Below are positions 36,401 to 44,511 of a stretch of DNA of 64,000 nucleotides, one piece after another; the stretch's first letter is position 1, and each line of letters starts with the position of its first letter. The notes under the pieces were generated by a model, which saw only the letters and a list, made by a program, of their open reading frames with translations, searched no databases and had not been told where the DNA came from. The stretch is from Ectobacillus ponti (GTDB lineage: Bacteria > Bacillota > Bacilli > Bacillales > Bacillaceae_G). The translations under genes were made by a program, and so were the position numbers. The stretch spans positions 372,001-436,000 of the forward strand of contig NZ_JANCLT010000002.1 of assembly GCF_024294785.1 (NCBI RefSeq), read 5' to 3'.

Positions 36401-38757
36401 TCATTCAACTGCAGCTTCACCGCTGCGCCTTTTTCATTCGTTCCTGTCAGCTCAGGGCGCTTTGTTGCGACTGTAGCGCCATTTGCCGGGCCGCTGATGG
36501 AAACTGTTGTTTCTGTATCCACTGCAAATGTGCTTGTCTTGCTGTCCTTATTGCCCGCCGCATCCACCGTACGGACCTGAACCTCATGCGCACCGTCTGT
36601 CAGGTCTGTTGACGGAGTATAGGACCAAGAAATACCTGTATACGGAACATTCGTCCAGGACGTTCCGCCGTCCAAGCTGATTTCGACTGTCGCACCTTCT
36701 TCAGCGGTTCCCGTGATAGCCGGTTGCTTATCGCGGATTGTTCCTGCCGGGCCCGCAATTGTCACAGTGGTTGCTGTATCCACCGTAAATGTGCTTGTTT
36801 TGCTGGTTTCATTGCCTGCCGCATCCTCAGCATGAACTTTAATTTCATGAGCCCCATCCGCCAGGTCTGCTGCCGGGGTATAGCTCCACGTTGTTCCTGT
36901 GTAGAGAACACGTGCCCAGGAGACTCCGCCGTCCAGGCTGATTTCAACTGTCCCGCCTTCTTCAGCCGTTCCTGTGATAGCCGGTTGCTTATCGCGGATT
37001 GTTCCTGTCGGCCCCGCAATTGTCACAGTGGTTGCTGTATCCACCATAAATGTGCTTATTTTGCTGTCCTTATTGCCTGCTGCATCCTCAGCACGAACCT
37101 GCACTTCATGTGCACCATCCGCCAGGTCTGCTGCCGGGGTATAGCTCCAAGTCGTCCCCGTATACGGAACACGCGTCCAGGAGACTCCCTTGTCCAAACT
37201 GATTTCGACTGTCGCACCTTCTTCAGCGGTTCCCGTGATGGCCGGCTTTTTATCGCGGATTGTTCCTGTCGGCCCCGCAATTGTCACAGTGGTTGCTGTG
37301 TCAACGATGAATGTACTTGTTGCTTTTGCTTTGTTTCCAAGGCTGTCTGTCGCTTCCACAGCCACTGCATACGCGCCGTCCGCCAAATCTGCCGCCGGGG
37401 TATACGTCCAGGTTGTTCCTGTTACAGCGGCATCTGCCCAAGCTCCATTGTTCAGCTGCACCTTTACCGTCGCAGCGGCATCCACTGTCCCCGTCAGCGC
37501 TGGTCTTCTTGTTTTAAGGAAAGCACCATTCTTTGGTGCAGTGATGGCGACCGCCACATTCGTATCAACTGCCAACTGCTGGCTTGTGGTTGCTGTAATT
37601 CCTGTGCCTGCCTCTGTTACAGCTGCTGCCACTGTATAGGTTCCATCTGCCAGCGCATCAGCATCCGGCAGTGTGACCGACCATTTGCCTGCAGATACAG
37701 TTGCGGAGTAGTTCTTTCCATTCACACTGACACTGACGGTGCTGCCATCCGCTGCATCTGTCGTGCCTGTAATGGTTGGTGTTGCATCATTTGTGGCTGC
37801 AGCACTTGTAACCGCAATCTTGACTGTACGGCAGACAAGAGTTTGTGTATCGCTGACTGTATTGCCAAATTCGTCCGTAGCCGTAACTGTTACAGGGTAT
37901 GTGCCGTTTGCCAAGTCATGCGCCACATTTATGCTCCATTGGCCATTTTGTACAGTGGCTGTATACGTATGCCCGTCAATTGTTACTGTTGCCTGGCGCC
38001 CGTCTGCAATAGATGTGGTACCGGAGATTGTTGGATGGGATGTGCTGACTGTTCGCTGCTCGCCCCCGGAAATGACAATATCCGATTTAAAGCTTACATT
38101 CAGAAGACCTGTAAAATCTACTGCGGACCCGCTCATATAGTCTTTGTTAATCGTAGAAAGGTTGGCTGCTTGGGAAGAGCCAAAGAAAAGCTGCACGGGT
38201 GTAGATGGAGTGAAGGCAGGATACGCCTGCTTAATAGCTGCAATTGGAACCTGGAAATCTATGAAATACTGTCCGTTTCCATCCGGTACAATCCGGGTTC
38301 CCGGAACGCTGGAGCCGGTGCTGTCAGTTGCATACACTTTTGTCTCGGTACCACTTGGATCAGATACATATACATCATCTTCAGCTGTCCCCTTGCCGTC
38401 TATACCGACTGCCGCAACAATCTGGTTATTGACTCCCAAGTCCACCAGCCAAGCAGTGGAGGTGAAGCCGCCCTTCCTGTCGTAGGGATCGCCCTTGACA
38501 CGAATACGGAAAAATACATTTGTGTTATCAGAAGCATAATATACGGTTGGCAGATTTTTTCCGCCATGGGAAAGGTCGGACGCACTCGGACTTACATCAC
38601 CTTCCACATCCACAATTGGTTGGCCATTTTTGGTGTACACTTTAAATGCCGCCGGCCAAGCTGCCGGTGCTGATGTTGCTGCCTGTGTCCCTTCTGGAAC
38701 GAGCGTGCTCGTCAGCAAACTGAGAGAAGTAATAATAGCTGCTTTTTTCAAATTCAT
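33475..38757 (-). CDS. LPKTG-anchored multidomain surface protein with Ig-like repeats
   Basis: 1760 residues. Signal peptide to about residue 26 (ending GTQAA). Residues 30-240 form a sugar-binding-like beta domain (YYASDNTNVFFRIRVKGDPY). From about 240 to 1075 run roughly ten Ig-like repeats of 80-95 residues with PxxxGT openings and DxxGNxxxxTxxFxVDT closings; three of them (residues 491-751) are almost identical. An invasin-like Big_1 domain follows (GKPIVGERVTFAAEAG), then two carboxypeptidase-regulatory-like folds (KPLGGSVITIKEDFNKDGK), and two cadherin-like domains with PAHGTVEVKEDGSYTYKP. The C-terminus has LPKTG at 1725, a hydrophobic stretch and a basic tail. Probably an adhesin, pilus-like stalk or biofilm protein. 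The sortase gene follows. Confidence 0.9.
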   Translation of the reverse strand: MNLKKAAIITSLSLLTSTLVPEGTQAATSAPAAWPAAFKVYTKNGQPIVDVEGDVSPSASDLSHGGKNLPTVYYASDNTNVFFRIRVKGDPYDRKGGFTSTAWLVDLGVNNQIVAAVGIDGKGTAEDDVYVSDPSGTETKVYATDSTGSSVPGTRIVPDGNGQYFIDFQVPIAAIKQAYPAFTPSTPVQLFFGSSQAANLSTINKDYMSGSAVDFTGLLNVSFKSDIVISGGEQRTVSTSHPTISGTTSIADGRQATVTIDGHTYTATVQNGQWSINVAHDLANGTYPVTVTATDEFGNTVSDTQTLVCRTVKIAVTSAAATNDATPTITGTTDAADGSTVSVSVNGKNYSATVSAGKWSVTLPDADALADGTYTVAAAVTEAGTGITATTSQQLAVDTNVAVAITAPKNGAFLKTRRPALTGTVDAAATVKVQLNNGAWADAAVTGTTWTYTPAADLADGAYAVAVEATDSLGNKAKATSTFIVDTATTVTIAGPTGTIRDKKPAITGTAEEGATVEISLDKGVSWTRVPYTGTTWSYTPAADLADGAHEVQVRAEDAAGNKDSKISTFMVDTATTVTIAGPTGTIRDKQPAITGTAEEGGTVEISLDGGVSWARVLYTGTTWSYTPAADLADGAHEIKVHAEDAAGNETSKTSTFTVDTATTVTIAGPAGTIRDKQPAITGTAEEGATVEISLDGGTSWTNVPYTGISWSYTPSTDLTDGAHEVQVRTVDAAGNKDSKTSTFAVDTETTVSISGPANGATVATKRPELTGTNEKGAAVKLQLNDGSWADATVDGTNWTYTPTADLADGSYTVAAEATDSLGNKQKTSSQFTVDTVTAVTIDAPANHVVVNDKKPVISGTAEMGAAVEISVDGGDWTAVAQDGVSWTYKPASDLGQGEHKVEVRSKDAAGNTDSQTSKFVVDTETTVSISAPANGSSSVEKAPSMTGKAEADSLVEVQIDDSNWVKASVDGILWTYKPANLSVGNHTLKVRTTDAVGNKGEATSQFTVEARPVSIEIDGGDKVETTDATPLLSGATTAEDGRMVTLSIVDGENKVVRTLNSTVTNGKWNIPVGNALSAGTYKVRTSVTNEDGAVGNDEQTLVLGYRGADLKLATSNPSLIGDGRSKSEITATLLDKSGKPIVGERVTFAAEAGTLSKTEAVTDENGRATVVLTAPNMNGTLTPATKLVKVAVNNEENLLSEEGNIEIHFEPAVLKGQIVDSVTKKPLGGSVITIKEDFNKDGKIDFETVVTADPEGNYEIAVPYGDWNYSLHVQTNIVVDGTSVPVEFVQDGEVGTLSGGTEKVAAEQTLSVPVLFADPNTGKPESLKETFGSGNVTIQPTVLNDPDGTLQVVVQDTGTLKITGGEPGQTYDVVLNIVADGQTLVGKKLHVQIPKDGVAAVQAELIDPYGTVTDAATHKIIQGAEVKLYWADTALNRGKQRPVNQLVNLPILDGFAPNQNKDPQITDKAGQYAWMVFPDADYYVVAEKDGYVVYDSRNEKRDVSEKPGEDSYITDGVIHVGQTIVNYDFEMNQPEKAALTVADQSLQTKVNTAVQGHANKPADQAGSLQYAVGKKPAHGTVEVKEDGSYTYKPELNYAGTDSFTVVVTNAEGQTGTGIVKINVERNVLKLRDQTVDLGTGSDISGKIEGEGLDAAGLVYDIVAQPKHGTVTISQDGTWKYHKTGSYEGQDMFRMRVKDATGAIVTAAVYLNMKQAETAPIVAELPKTGSPLDRSLLLALASLFTLGGFTLRGRKRTSKK
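36505..37287 (-). repeat. Three near-identical 261-bp tandem repeats inside the surface protein gene
   Basis: Units run 37287-37027, 37026-36766 and 36765-36505 and encode 87-residue Ig-like domains starting VTIAGPTGTIRDK. DNA identity is very high, including silent positions around GCGGATTGTTCCTG, so they are recent duplications or are kept alike by gene conversion. Their number is likely to vary between strains. Confidence 0.85.
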
Positions 38758-38916
38758 GTCTCCTTGTTTTAGAATAAATACAAAAGTATAACGATTCTAA
38801 TAGTAATATAACTAAAGATAATTATAGATTCATAATCGAATAAATCAATAGATTTGATGGGTATACAGGTAATTTTTCATTGGAAATCAAATATTTGTAA
38901 ATCAAGATAATTCTAT

Positions 38917-38959
38917 AAAAAAGACCGGCAAAGGAGTTTTCTCCTCTGCCGGTCTTTTC
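38917..38959 (-). terminator. Terminator of argS
   Basis: Stem AAAGACCGGCA with AAGGAG paired to its complement around TTTT; the minus-strand end is CTTTTTTATAG. It lies 14 bases beyond the argS stop. Confidence 0.88.
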
Positions 38960-38972
38960 GTTTTGCGTGTAC

Positions 38973-40643
38973 TTACATTTTTTCCGGAGCCGCTACACCA
39001 ATCAGCTTCAGTGAGTTGTGCAGGGTAATCTGCACCGCCTGCATCAGCTCATAGCGCGCCTTGCTCTTCTCCATATTTTCCTGGTCCAGCACCTTCTCCG
39101 CATTGTAGAAGCTGTGAAGGGCGGCTGCCAGCTCGAAAATGTAGTGCGTCATGCGGTGCGGCAGGCGCTTGCTTGCTGCTTCCGCCACTGCTGCCGGGAA
39201 CTCGCCCAGCTTCTTCAGCAGGCTGATTTCCTTCTCGGAGTTCACCAGCTTGTGGTTCACTTCACCGGCGCCGTTCAGGCCCATTTCCTCGCCTTGGCGC
39301 AGGATGCTGCATACACGGGCATGCGCATACTGTGCGTAGTACACTGGGTTTTCGTTAGACTTGGATACGGCCAAGTCCATATCGAAATCAAGATGGGAAT
39401 CACTGCTGCGCATTGCGAAGAAGTAACGCATCGCATCCACGCCAACCTCTTCCATCAGCTCACGCAGGGTGACGGCCTTGCCGGTACGCTTGCTCATCTT
39501 CACCTTTTCGCCGTTCTGGTACAGCTGCACCATCTGGATGATTTGCACTTCCAACGCCTCGCCAGGGTAGCCAAGTGCCTGAATCGCCGCTCTCATCCGC
39601 GGGATGTAGCCATGGTGGTCCGCACCCCAGATGTTGATCAGCTTCTCAAAGCCGCGCTCCAGCTTATCGCGGTGGTACGCGATATCCGGCGTCAGGTACG
39701 TGTAGGAGCCATCGTTCTTGATCAGTACGCGGTCCTTGTCGTCGCCGTACGTTGTGGAACGAAACCAAGTCGCGCCGTCCAGCTCATAGATTTCACCGCG
39801 CTCGCGCAGCACTGCCAGCGCCTCATCAATTTTACCGTTCTGATAGAGAGACGTCTCGGAGTACCAAACATCGAAGCCGACACGGAAGGCTTCCAGGTCC
39901 TTCTGCAGCTTTTCCAGCTCGTACTTCAAGCCATATCCACGGAAGAAGTCGTACGCTTCCTTTTCATCCGCATTTACATAACGGTCGCCGGATTCTTCAG
40001 CCAAGCGCTTGCCGATGCCGATTACATCCTCACCGTAGTAGCCGTCTGCCGGCATCTCCGCTTCCAGGCCAAGCGCCTGCTTATAGCGCGCTTCCACAGA
40101 CAGGGCCAGGTTATGAATTTGGTTGCCCGCATCGTTGATGTAATACTCACGGCTCACTTCATAGCCAGCCATCGCCAGCACGTTGCACAGCGTATCGCCG
40201 ACAGCTGCGCCGCGGGCATGTCCCAGGTGCAAATCACCTGTCGGGTTGGCGGACACGAACTCCACCTGTACCTTCTGGCCGTTGCCCGTGTTTGTCTTGC
40301 CATATCCAATGCCAGCCTGCAGGATGGCAGGGATGAGGTCCGTCAGATAGCTGTTGTCCATGTAAAAGTTAATGAAGCCTGGTCCCGCGATTTCAATCTT
40401 CTCCACATGCGCTTTTGCTGTGTCGATGCTTTTCACCAGCTCTTCCGCCACTTGGCGCGGCGCCTTGCGCGCGATACGCGCCAGCTGCATCGCCATGTTT
40501 GTGGAATAGTCGCCGTGCGCCTTATCCTTTGGCAGCTCAAGCACCACGTTTGGCACTTGGTCCTCTGCCGCCAGGCCCGCCTTCAGGACGGCCGCTTTAA
40601 TTTCTTCTTTCAATAGCTCTTTCACTTGCTCTAAGGAATTCAT
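38973..40643 (-). CDS. argS: Arginyl-tRNA synthetase
   Basis: 556 residues, class I synthetase that charges tRNA-Arg. The N-terminal Add-1 domain comes first, the HIGH motif appears as [10 protein letters not shown] near residue 135, the KMSK motif as KMSKRTGKA near 375, and the C-terminal DALR anticodon-binding domain ends the protein. It overlaps the ywiB stop-side neighbour by four bases (ATGA), the same ywiB-argS pair as in B. subtilis. Confidence 0.97.
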   Translation of the reverse strand: MNSLEQVKELLKEEIKAAVLKAGLAAEDQVPNVVLELPKDKAHGDYSTNMAMQLARIARKAPRQVAEELVKSIDTAKAHVEKIEIAGPGFINFYMDNSYLTDLIPAILQAGIGYGKTNTGNGQKVQVEFVSANPTGDLHLGHARGAAVGDTLCNVLAMAGYEVSREYYINDAGNQIHNLALSVEARYKQALGLEAEMPADGYYGEDVIGIGKRLAEESGDRYVNADEKEAYDFFRGYGLKYELEKLQKDLEAFRVGFDVWYSETSLYQNGKIDEALAVLRERGEIYELDGATWFRSTTYGDDKDRVLIKNDGSYTYLTPDIAYHRDKLERGFEKLINIWGADHHGYIPRMRAAIQALGYPGEALEVQIIQMVQLYQNGEKVKMSKRTGKAVTLRELMEEVGVDAMRYFFAMRSSDSHLDFDMDLAVSKSNENPVYYAQYAHARVCSILRQGEEMGLNGAGEVNHKLVNSEKEISLLKKLGEFPAAVAEAASKRLPHRMTHYIFELAAALHSFYNAEKVLDQENMEKSKARYELMQAVQITLHNSLKLIGVAAPEKM

Positions 40644-41068
40644 TGTAAAACCTCCTTGAAATCAACTGTAATGCTGTAGCGTCCCGCATCGCTTCCATTC
40701 AGAAGGAGCGCATATGTGAAAAACAACTGTCCATTCCGCTTTTTCTCCGACCAGCGGAACTGGATGTTGTCCGTTTTCGCCTGCATCGCGAAGGTGCCGA
40801 GCTCGCTGTTGTATGTGCCGTTCGTCCATTCCCCTTTGCGGTGCGTTTGCCGCATGGAAACCGCGCCGGACCGCATGATGAGGACATCGCCGTCTTGCAT
40901 CTTCAAGACCGTATTGACTTCGCCCTGCTCATTCGGCTCTTGAAACGTAACATATGTACTTTGACCCTTTTCATAGTATAGACCATTTGTTTCAAACGCA
41001 ATAGTCTCCTTGCGGGCGCCGTCGCGAATTTGTGTTACAAACTTGATGAAAACGGGAATTCCGTTCAT
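40640..41068 (-). CDS. ywiB: YwiB/DUF1934 family beta-barrel protein
   Basis: 142 residues, small calycin-like beta-barrel of unknown function, conserved immediately upstream of argS across Bacillus. Visible blocks are [20 protein letters not shown], a central [20 protein letters not shown] and a C-terminal [10 protein letters not shown]. The start overlaps nothing upstream; the 3' end overlaps argS by four bases, so the two are translationally coupled. Confidence 0.88.
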   Translation of the reverse strand: MNGIPVFIKFVTQIRDGARKETIAFETNGLYYEKGQSTYVTFQEPNEQGEVNTVLKMQDGDVLIMRSGAVSMRQTHRKGEWTNGTYNSELGTFAMQAKTDNIQFRWSEKKRNGQLFFTYALLLNGSDAGRYSITVDFKEVLQ

Positions 41069-41206
41069 CCGTGCACACTCCCTTGCTCAAAAAATCACTT
41101 TCTTTATCATACCAAACATATAAGCACCCTGTCTTGTGAAAATATGCAATAGACAAACCAAACACACGGCTGCGTACACCCGAAGTCAAGGTTTTACCCT
41201 CCACGC

Positions 41207-41236
41207 AAAAAAGCATCCGTACACGAGCACGAATGC
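41207..41236 (-). terminator. Terminator of the 25-codon gene
   Basis: Stem GCATTCGT/ACGGATGC (one G-U pair) followed on the minus strand by TTTTTTG. It starts five bases after the stop of the small gene at 41241. Confidence 0.8.
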
Positions 41237-41240
41237 TTTC

Positions 41241-41318
41241 TTACTTATCATGCTTCAGCTTATCATTCACCCTGTAAGCAATCGAAATCACCAGCAGCAC
41301 CGTGATGGCCCACCCCAT
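41241..41318 (-). CDS. 25-residue small membrane peptide
   Basis: ATG at 41318 and TAA at 41243-41241. AAGGAG lies eight bases before the ATG and a good intrinsic terminator follows the stop at once, so this has the full layout of a real gene. The product begins MGWAITVLLV, has one hydrophobic segment of about 13 residues and ends in a charged tail NDKLKHDK. No function recognised; single-span peptides of this size often act as modulators of larger membrane proteins, but nothing specific points to a partner. It lies between ywiB and the glycosylation cluster. Confidence 0.6.
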   Translation of the reverse strand: MGWAITVLLVISIAYRVNDKLKHDK

Positions 41319-41461
41319 TGCTACCACTCCTTACATACATCTTCTATTAAAAAGATATCCAAGAACAAGACCACAAATACTACATGCCGCAAAAAAGAAG
41401 GAAGGTGCCTGCAAAATGCTTTGCTTTCTTCCACCTCTTGGCACGGCGCCGGCCGGGAAAC

Positions 41462-41506
41462 AAAAAGACAGAGGGCCAACCTCAACGCGTATGCTTTGAG
41501 GTTGGC
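41462..41506 (-). terminator. Terminator of the glycosylation operon
   Basis: Stem GCCAACCTCAA/TTGAGGTTGGC with a 10-base loop; on the minus strand it is followed by CCTCTGTCTTTTTG. It lies about 60 bases beyond the stop of the gene at 41564. Confidence 0.82.
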
Positions 41507-41563
41507 ACCACTGTCCTTTATTTTAGACTTCTTCCGGGGAAACTGCCGCCCATCAAGGTTAGA

Positions 41564-42844
41564 TCAGGCAGATTCATTTCCAGCTTCAGCACCTGCTTGC
41601 CGTTTTCCAGGGAACATCAAATGAAGCAAATAAGCCGCATAGATGGTCATCATCGGCATCACCACATAGCCGTAGCGTGAGAAGGTGACGAACGGAATGG
41701 CTGTCACAACAAAGTATGCCAGCAACAGCAGGATAATGGAGGATGATTTGCGCCGGTCCTTGCGCCATAGACTGGCCAGAAGACCAAGAAATCCAATGAG
41801 AACCAAGGCACGGTGCTGTCCAGTGGCAGCTTCCATAGATATCCCGAGAATCGGCGACCAGTAGCACGGATCCTTAATCAGCTCCGCCACACGCTCAATT
41901 GTGTAGTGCTTCCAATACACCTTCGGCTGTGTTTGAAAGCCGTAGTCACGCACTGCTTTCGCCGCTTCCACCCATGCTTCATCTGAAGCAATTTCGCCCT
42001 TGGCAGTCTCCATTTTTTTCAGTACATCCCGCAGCGCTGTCTCCGCGCCGGCTGGATATTGGAAATTCAGCATAGCCCCCAGCATCATTGGGTTTCCGGA
42101 TGACTTGGTCAGCGGAATAAACTTGTGGAATGTTACCGCATTTCGAATCCACCAAGGAGACATGAGCAGAACCATTACACTGGCCACAACCACCATCGGC
42201 TTCCAAAGCGCCTTCCATTCATAACGCTGCAGCAGCATGTAGGCCAAGAAGACAAGTGGGATCAGCGCGAAGTTCGGCCGGACATAGATGGCAAACGAAA
42301 GCGCAGCCGCACAGGCAGCAAACCAGGAAAGCTTCTTTGTTTGCACTGCCACAATGCCAAGCCAAATTGTCAGCCAAAGACCGAATTGCCCCAAAATCTC
42401 GGTTAGAATTACATTTGTCAACCAATAATTTGGAAGATAAAGAGCGTAGAGAGCAGCGGCAAACAGTCCGACAGAGGCAGGAAAGATGCGGCGGCAAATC
42501 AGATAGATCAGTACAATTGTCACCATCAGCAAGAACAGGGAAAGCAAGCGGTAAGCCAGCAGGCCCTTCCAAAAGCCGAACAGCTTTAAGCAAGCCCCCA
42601 CAACAATCGGAAGCATTGGCATAATGAAGACAGTTGATTCTTTCGGGTTCCAGTAGCTGAATACCCCGGTTTTAAAAAGGGTTTGGGCGCTGCGGATATA
42701 GCGCACGTCATCATTGTTATAAGTTGTGAAGCTGCCGAGGTACATCGTTCCACCATGATTGTGAATGGCCAGCAAACCGACACAGCCCACAAACAACAGA
42801 ATGGCACCCAATACCCAGCGGTGAAGTACAGGAATAGATTTCAT
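41564..42844 (-). CDS. GT-C type membrane glycosyltransferase (ArnT/PMT-like)
   Basis: 426 residues, about ten membrane segments. GT-C features are an N-terminal membrane segment followed by a large outward loop with an acidic pair (FTTYNNDDVRYIRSAQTLFK), then LAYRLLSLFLLMVTIVLIYL. Such enzymes move a sugar from a polyprenyl-phosphate carrier to a surface acceptor on the outer side of the membrane. It is last in an operon with a GT2 enzyme, DUF2304 protein and an SMR-like protein, which supports that role. Acceptor and sugar unknown; cell-wall glycopolymer or protein are both possible. Confidence 0.85.
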   Translation of the reverse strand: MKSIPVLHRWVLGAILLFVGCVGLLAIHNHGGTMYLGSFTTYNNDDVRYIRSAQTLFKTGVFSYWNPKESTVFIMPMLPIVVGACLKLFGFWKGLLAYRLLSLFLLMVTIVLIYLICRRIFPASVGLFAAALYALYLPNYWLTNVILTEILGQFGLWLTIWLGIVAVQTKKLSWFAACAAALSFAIYVRPNFALIPLVFLAYMLLQRYEWKALWKPMVVVASVMVLLMSPWWIRNAVTFHKFIPLTKSSGNPMMLGAMLNFQYPAGAETALRDVLKKMETAKGEIASDEAWVEAAKAVRDYGFQTQPKVYWKHYTIERVAELIKDPCYWSPILGISMEAATGQHRALVLIGFLGLLASLWRKDRRKSSSIILLLLAYFVVTAIPFVTFSRYGYVVMPMMTIYAAYLLHLMFPGKRQAGAEAGNESA

Positions 42845-42859
42845 TACGTTCCTCCGTTA

Positions 42860-43195
42860 TTAAGCTTGCGTTTTTGCAATGATAGCGACGCCAAGAAGAA
42901 TGAGCAAGCTCCCCCAAATATGGCCGCTTTGAATACGTTCCCCAAACAGCGTTACACCTGCAATAATGCCCAGCACATAGCAGAAGCTTTGCAGAGGATA
43001 AGCCACACTAAGCGGCATCTTGGAGAGAATCAGCAGCCAAATCCCGGTAGCCGCTACATACAGAATGCCACCTGTCCAAAACCAGACATTGGACAAGAGC
43101 TTTATGACATCAAGCTTATCACCAACCGCATACTTCCAAGCGATTTGACCTCCGACCATACATGCCATATTGCAAAGTAATAGAATCCACTTCAT
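42860..43195 (-). CDS. SMR/EamA-like small membrane protein, candidate polyprenyl-phosphate-sugar flippase
   Basis: 111 residues with four membrane segments, the size and layout of ArnE/ArnF and SMR transporters. Residues near the N-terminus (ILLCNMACMVGGQIAWKYAV) and the GIWLLILSKMPLSVAYPLQS block fit the EamA/SMR half-repeat. Next to a polyprenyl-phosphate-sugar synthase candidate and a GT-C enzyme, flipping of the lipid-linked sugar is more likely than drug export. Overlaps the DUF2304 gene by four bases. Confidence 0.82.
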   Translation of the reverse strand: MKWILLLCNMACMVGGQIAWKYAVGDKLDVIKLLSNVWFWTGGILYVAATGIWLLILSKMPLSVAYPLQSFCYVLGIIAGVTLFGERIQSGHIWGSLLILLGVAIIAKTQA

Positions 43196-43536
43196 TCTTC
43201 ATCCTCTTCCTTCTGCTGCGCTTCCAGCAAAGCATAACGTTGTGTCAGACGGGTAAGACGGTGATCCAGCTTGGTGATAATGCGTGTCAAATGGAAGATC
43301 AGCAGCAGGACGAAGATGAAGCCGACCAGAAAGAGCAGAGATGGCGCATAATATACGTTCAGCCACTTGGCTGCGTTATTCACAACGGATTCATTGATGG
43401 AAAGCAGCATCATAGCGACACAAGCAAAAATCCAAAACAACGAGAAACGCATGTCCAACTGCTTCTTATGAACGGACATTACTACAACAATCAGCGCGAG
43501 CAATGAAATTAAAAATGAAAATGTATAGATTGTCAT
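43192..43536 (-). CDS. DUF2304 family membrane protein
   Basis: 114 residues, three hydrophobic segments then a C-terminal coiled-coil (about residues 85-112, KLDHRLTRLTQRYALLEAQQ). DUF2304 proteins are almost always encoded beside GT2 polyprenyl-phosphate glycosyltransferases and may anchor or assist them. Here it follows the GT2 gene by two bases and overlaps the flippase candidate. Its biochemical role is unknown. Confidence 0.85.
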   Translation of the reverse strand: MTIYTFSFLISLLALIVVVMSVHKKQLDMRFSLFWIFACVAMMLLSINESVVNNAAKWLNVYYAPSLLFLVGFIFVLLLIFHLTRIITKLDHRLTRLTQRYALLEAQQKEEDEE

Positions 43537-43538
43537 GA

Positions 43539-44246
43539 TTACTCTCCCTTAGCAAAGGTGTGCATAAGTATGGCAAGGGTGACCTTCACCATGTAATGGA
43601 AGGACTTGAAGGCATGAATCGAGCTGACCCCACCTTGTCTTTCCCGCATATTCACACTTGTTTCCATCAAGCGGTAGCCTTTGCGCTGCAGAGAAATAAG
43701 CACCTCCGGCTCCGGATAATCGTATGGATACTCCTTGGCAAACTCCTGGATTACAGCAGTATTGGCTGCACGGAAGCCTGATGTCGGATCTGTGAACTGT
43801 TTGCCGGTCAGCAGGCGAAGCAAGCCGGAAAAGTAATAGATGCCAATACGTCTCATAACGCTGCCCCGATAGTCTGTCTTCTCTCGGAAACGGGAGCCGA
43901 TGACAAAGTCTGCTTGTCCACTTTCAATATAGGACAGAAGGTGCTCGATCTGATGAGCCGGGTGCTGACCGTCAGCGTCGAACTGGATGGCAACATCATA
44001 ATGGTTCTCGGCGGCATACAAGTAGCCTGTTTGCATAGCAGAACCAATGCCCATGTTATAAGGCATATGGACAACGGAAACACCCAAGCTTTCGGCAATT
44101 TCACCCGTATTGTCCTTCGATCCGTCATTTACAATTAAAATATCCATTTTGTCCTTTGTGATCTCCTGCAAATGGCGGATAGTATTCGCAAGAGTGGCAG
44201 ACTCATTGTATGCCGGAACAATAATGAGAACTGAAGATGTTTGCAT
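43539..44246 (-). CDS. GT2 glycosyltransferase, DPM1-like
   Basis: 235 residues from the ATG at 44246, with GGGAGG eight bases upstream; the frame continues further up without a good start. GT-A fold: VLIIVPAYNESATLANTIRH, DILIVNDGSKDNTGEIAESL, and the metal-binding DXD as FDADGQHPAHQ. The size and motifs match dolichyl/polyprenyl-phosphate sugar synthases, which load a sugar onto undecaprenyl phosphate at the inner face of the membrane. First gene of the four-gene glycosylation operon. Confidence 0.9.
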   Translation of the reverse strand: MQTSSVLIIVPAYNESATLANTIRHLQEITKDKMDILIVNDGSKDNTGEIAESLGVSVVHMPYNMGIGSAMQTGYLYAAENHYDVAIQFDADGQHPAHQIEHLLSYIESGQADFVIGSRFREKTDYRGSVMRRIGIYYFSGLLRLLTGKQFTDPTSGFRAANTAVIQEFAKEYPYDYPEPEVLISLQRKGYRLMETSVNMRERQGGVSSIHAFKSFHYMVKVTLAILMHTFAKGE

Positions 44247-44442
44247 GGATTTTTCCTCCCTAATCAGACTGTTTTGGCTATTTTCTTGCCTAAACTGCTC
44301 TTCTAAATCTTCCGTTGGATACGTAACCATATTACGCTTTAAGGATATGGCGGCGAAAGTTCACGAGAAAACAGGCTATTCCCATGCAAAATCCCCTCAC
44401 TTGCATCCTGCCGCCACAGCAGCCATCTAAAAATTTCCACAT

Positions 44443-44488
44443 AAAAACAGAGGGCTGGCCTTAGGGCACATTCGTGCGCTAAGACCAG
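44443..44488 (-). terminator. Terminator of the large GT2 gene
   Basis: Stem CTGGTCTTAG/CTAAGGCCAG (one G-U pair) extended by an inner GCAC/GTGC hairpin, followed on the minus strand by CCCTCTGTTTTTATG. The tail CCCTCTGT-T(n) is shared with the terminator at 41462-41506. Confidence 0.82.
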
Positions 44489-44511
44489 ACACCTGCCGAA
44501 CTTTATCCCTC

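Noticed and set aside
36724-38673. Cys-rich 649-codon open frame on the plus strand
   Set aside because: Antisense to the repeat-rich surface protein gene; its periodic Cys content is the mirror of the Ig-like repeats.
39018-40616. 532-codon open frame on the plus strand
   Set aside because: Shadow of argS, which has clear HIGH and KMSK motifs on the other strand.
40644-41068. T-box riboswitch before argS
   Set aside because: No T-box sequence or anti-terminator was found; the upstream gene ywiB overlaps argS.
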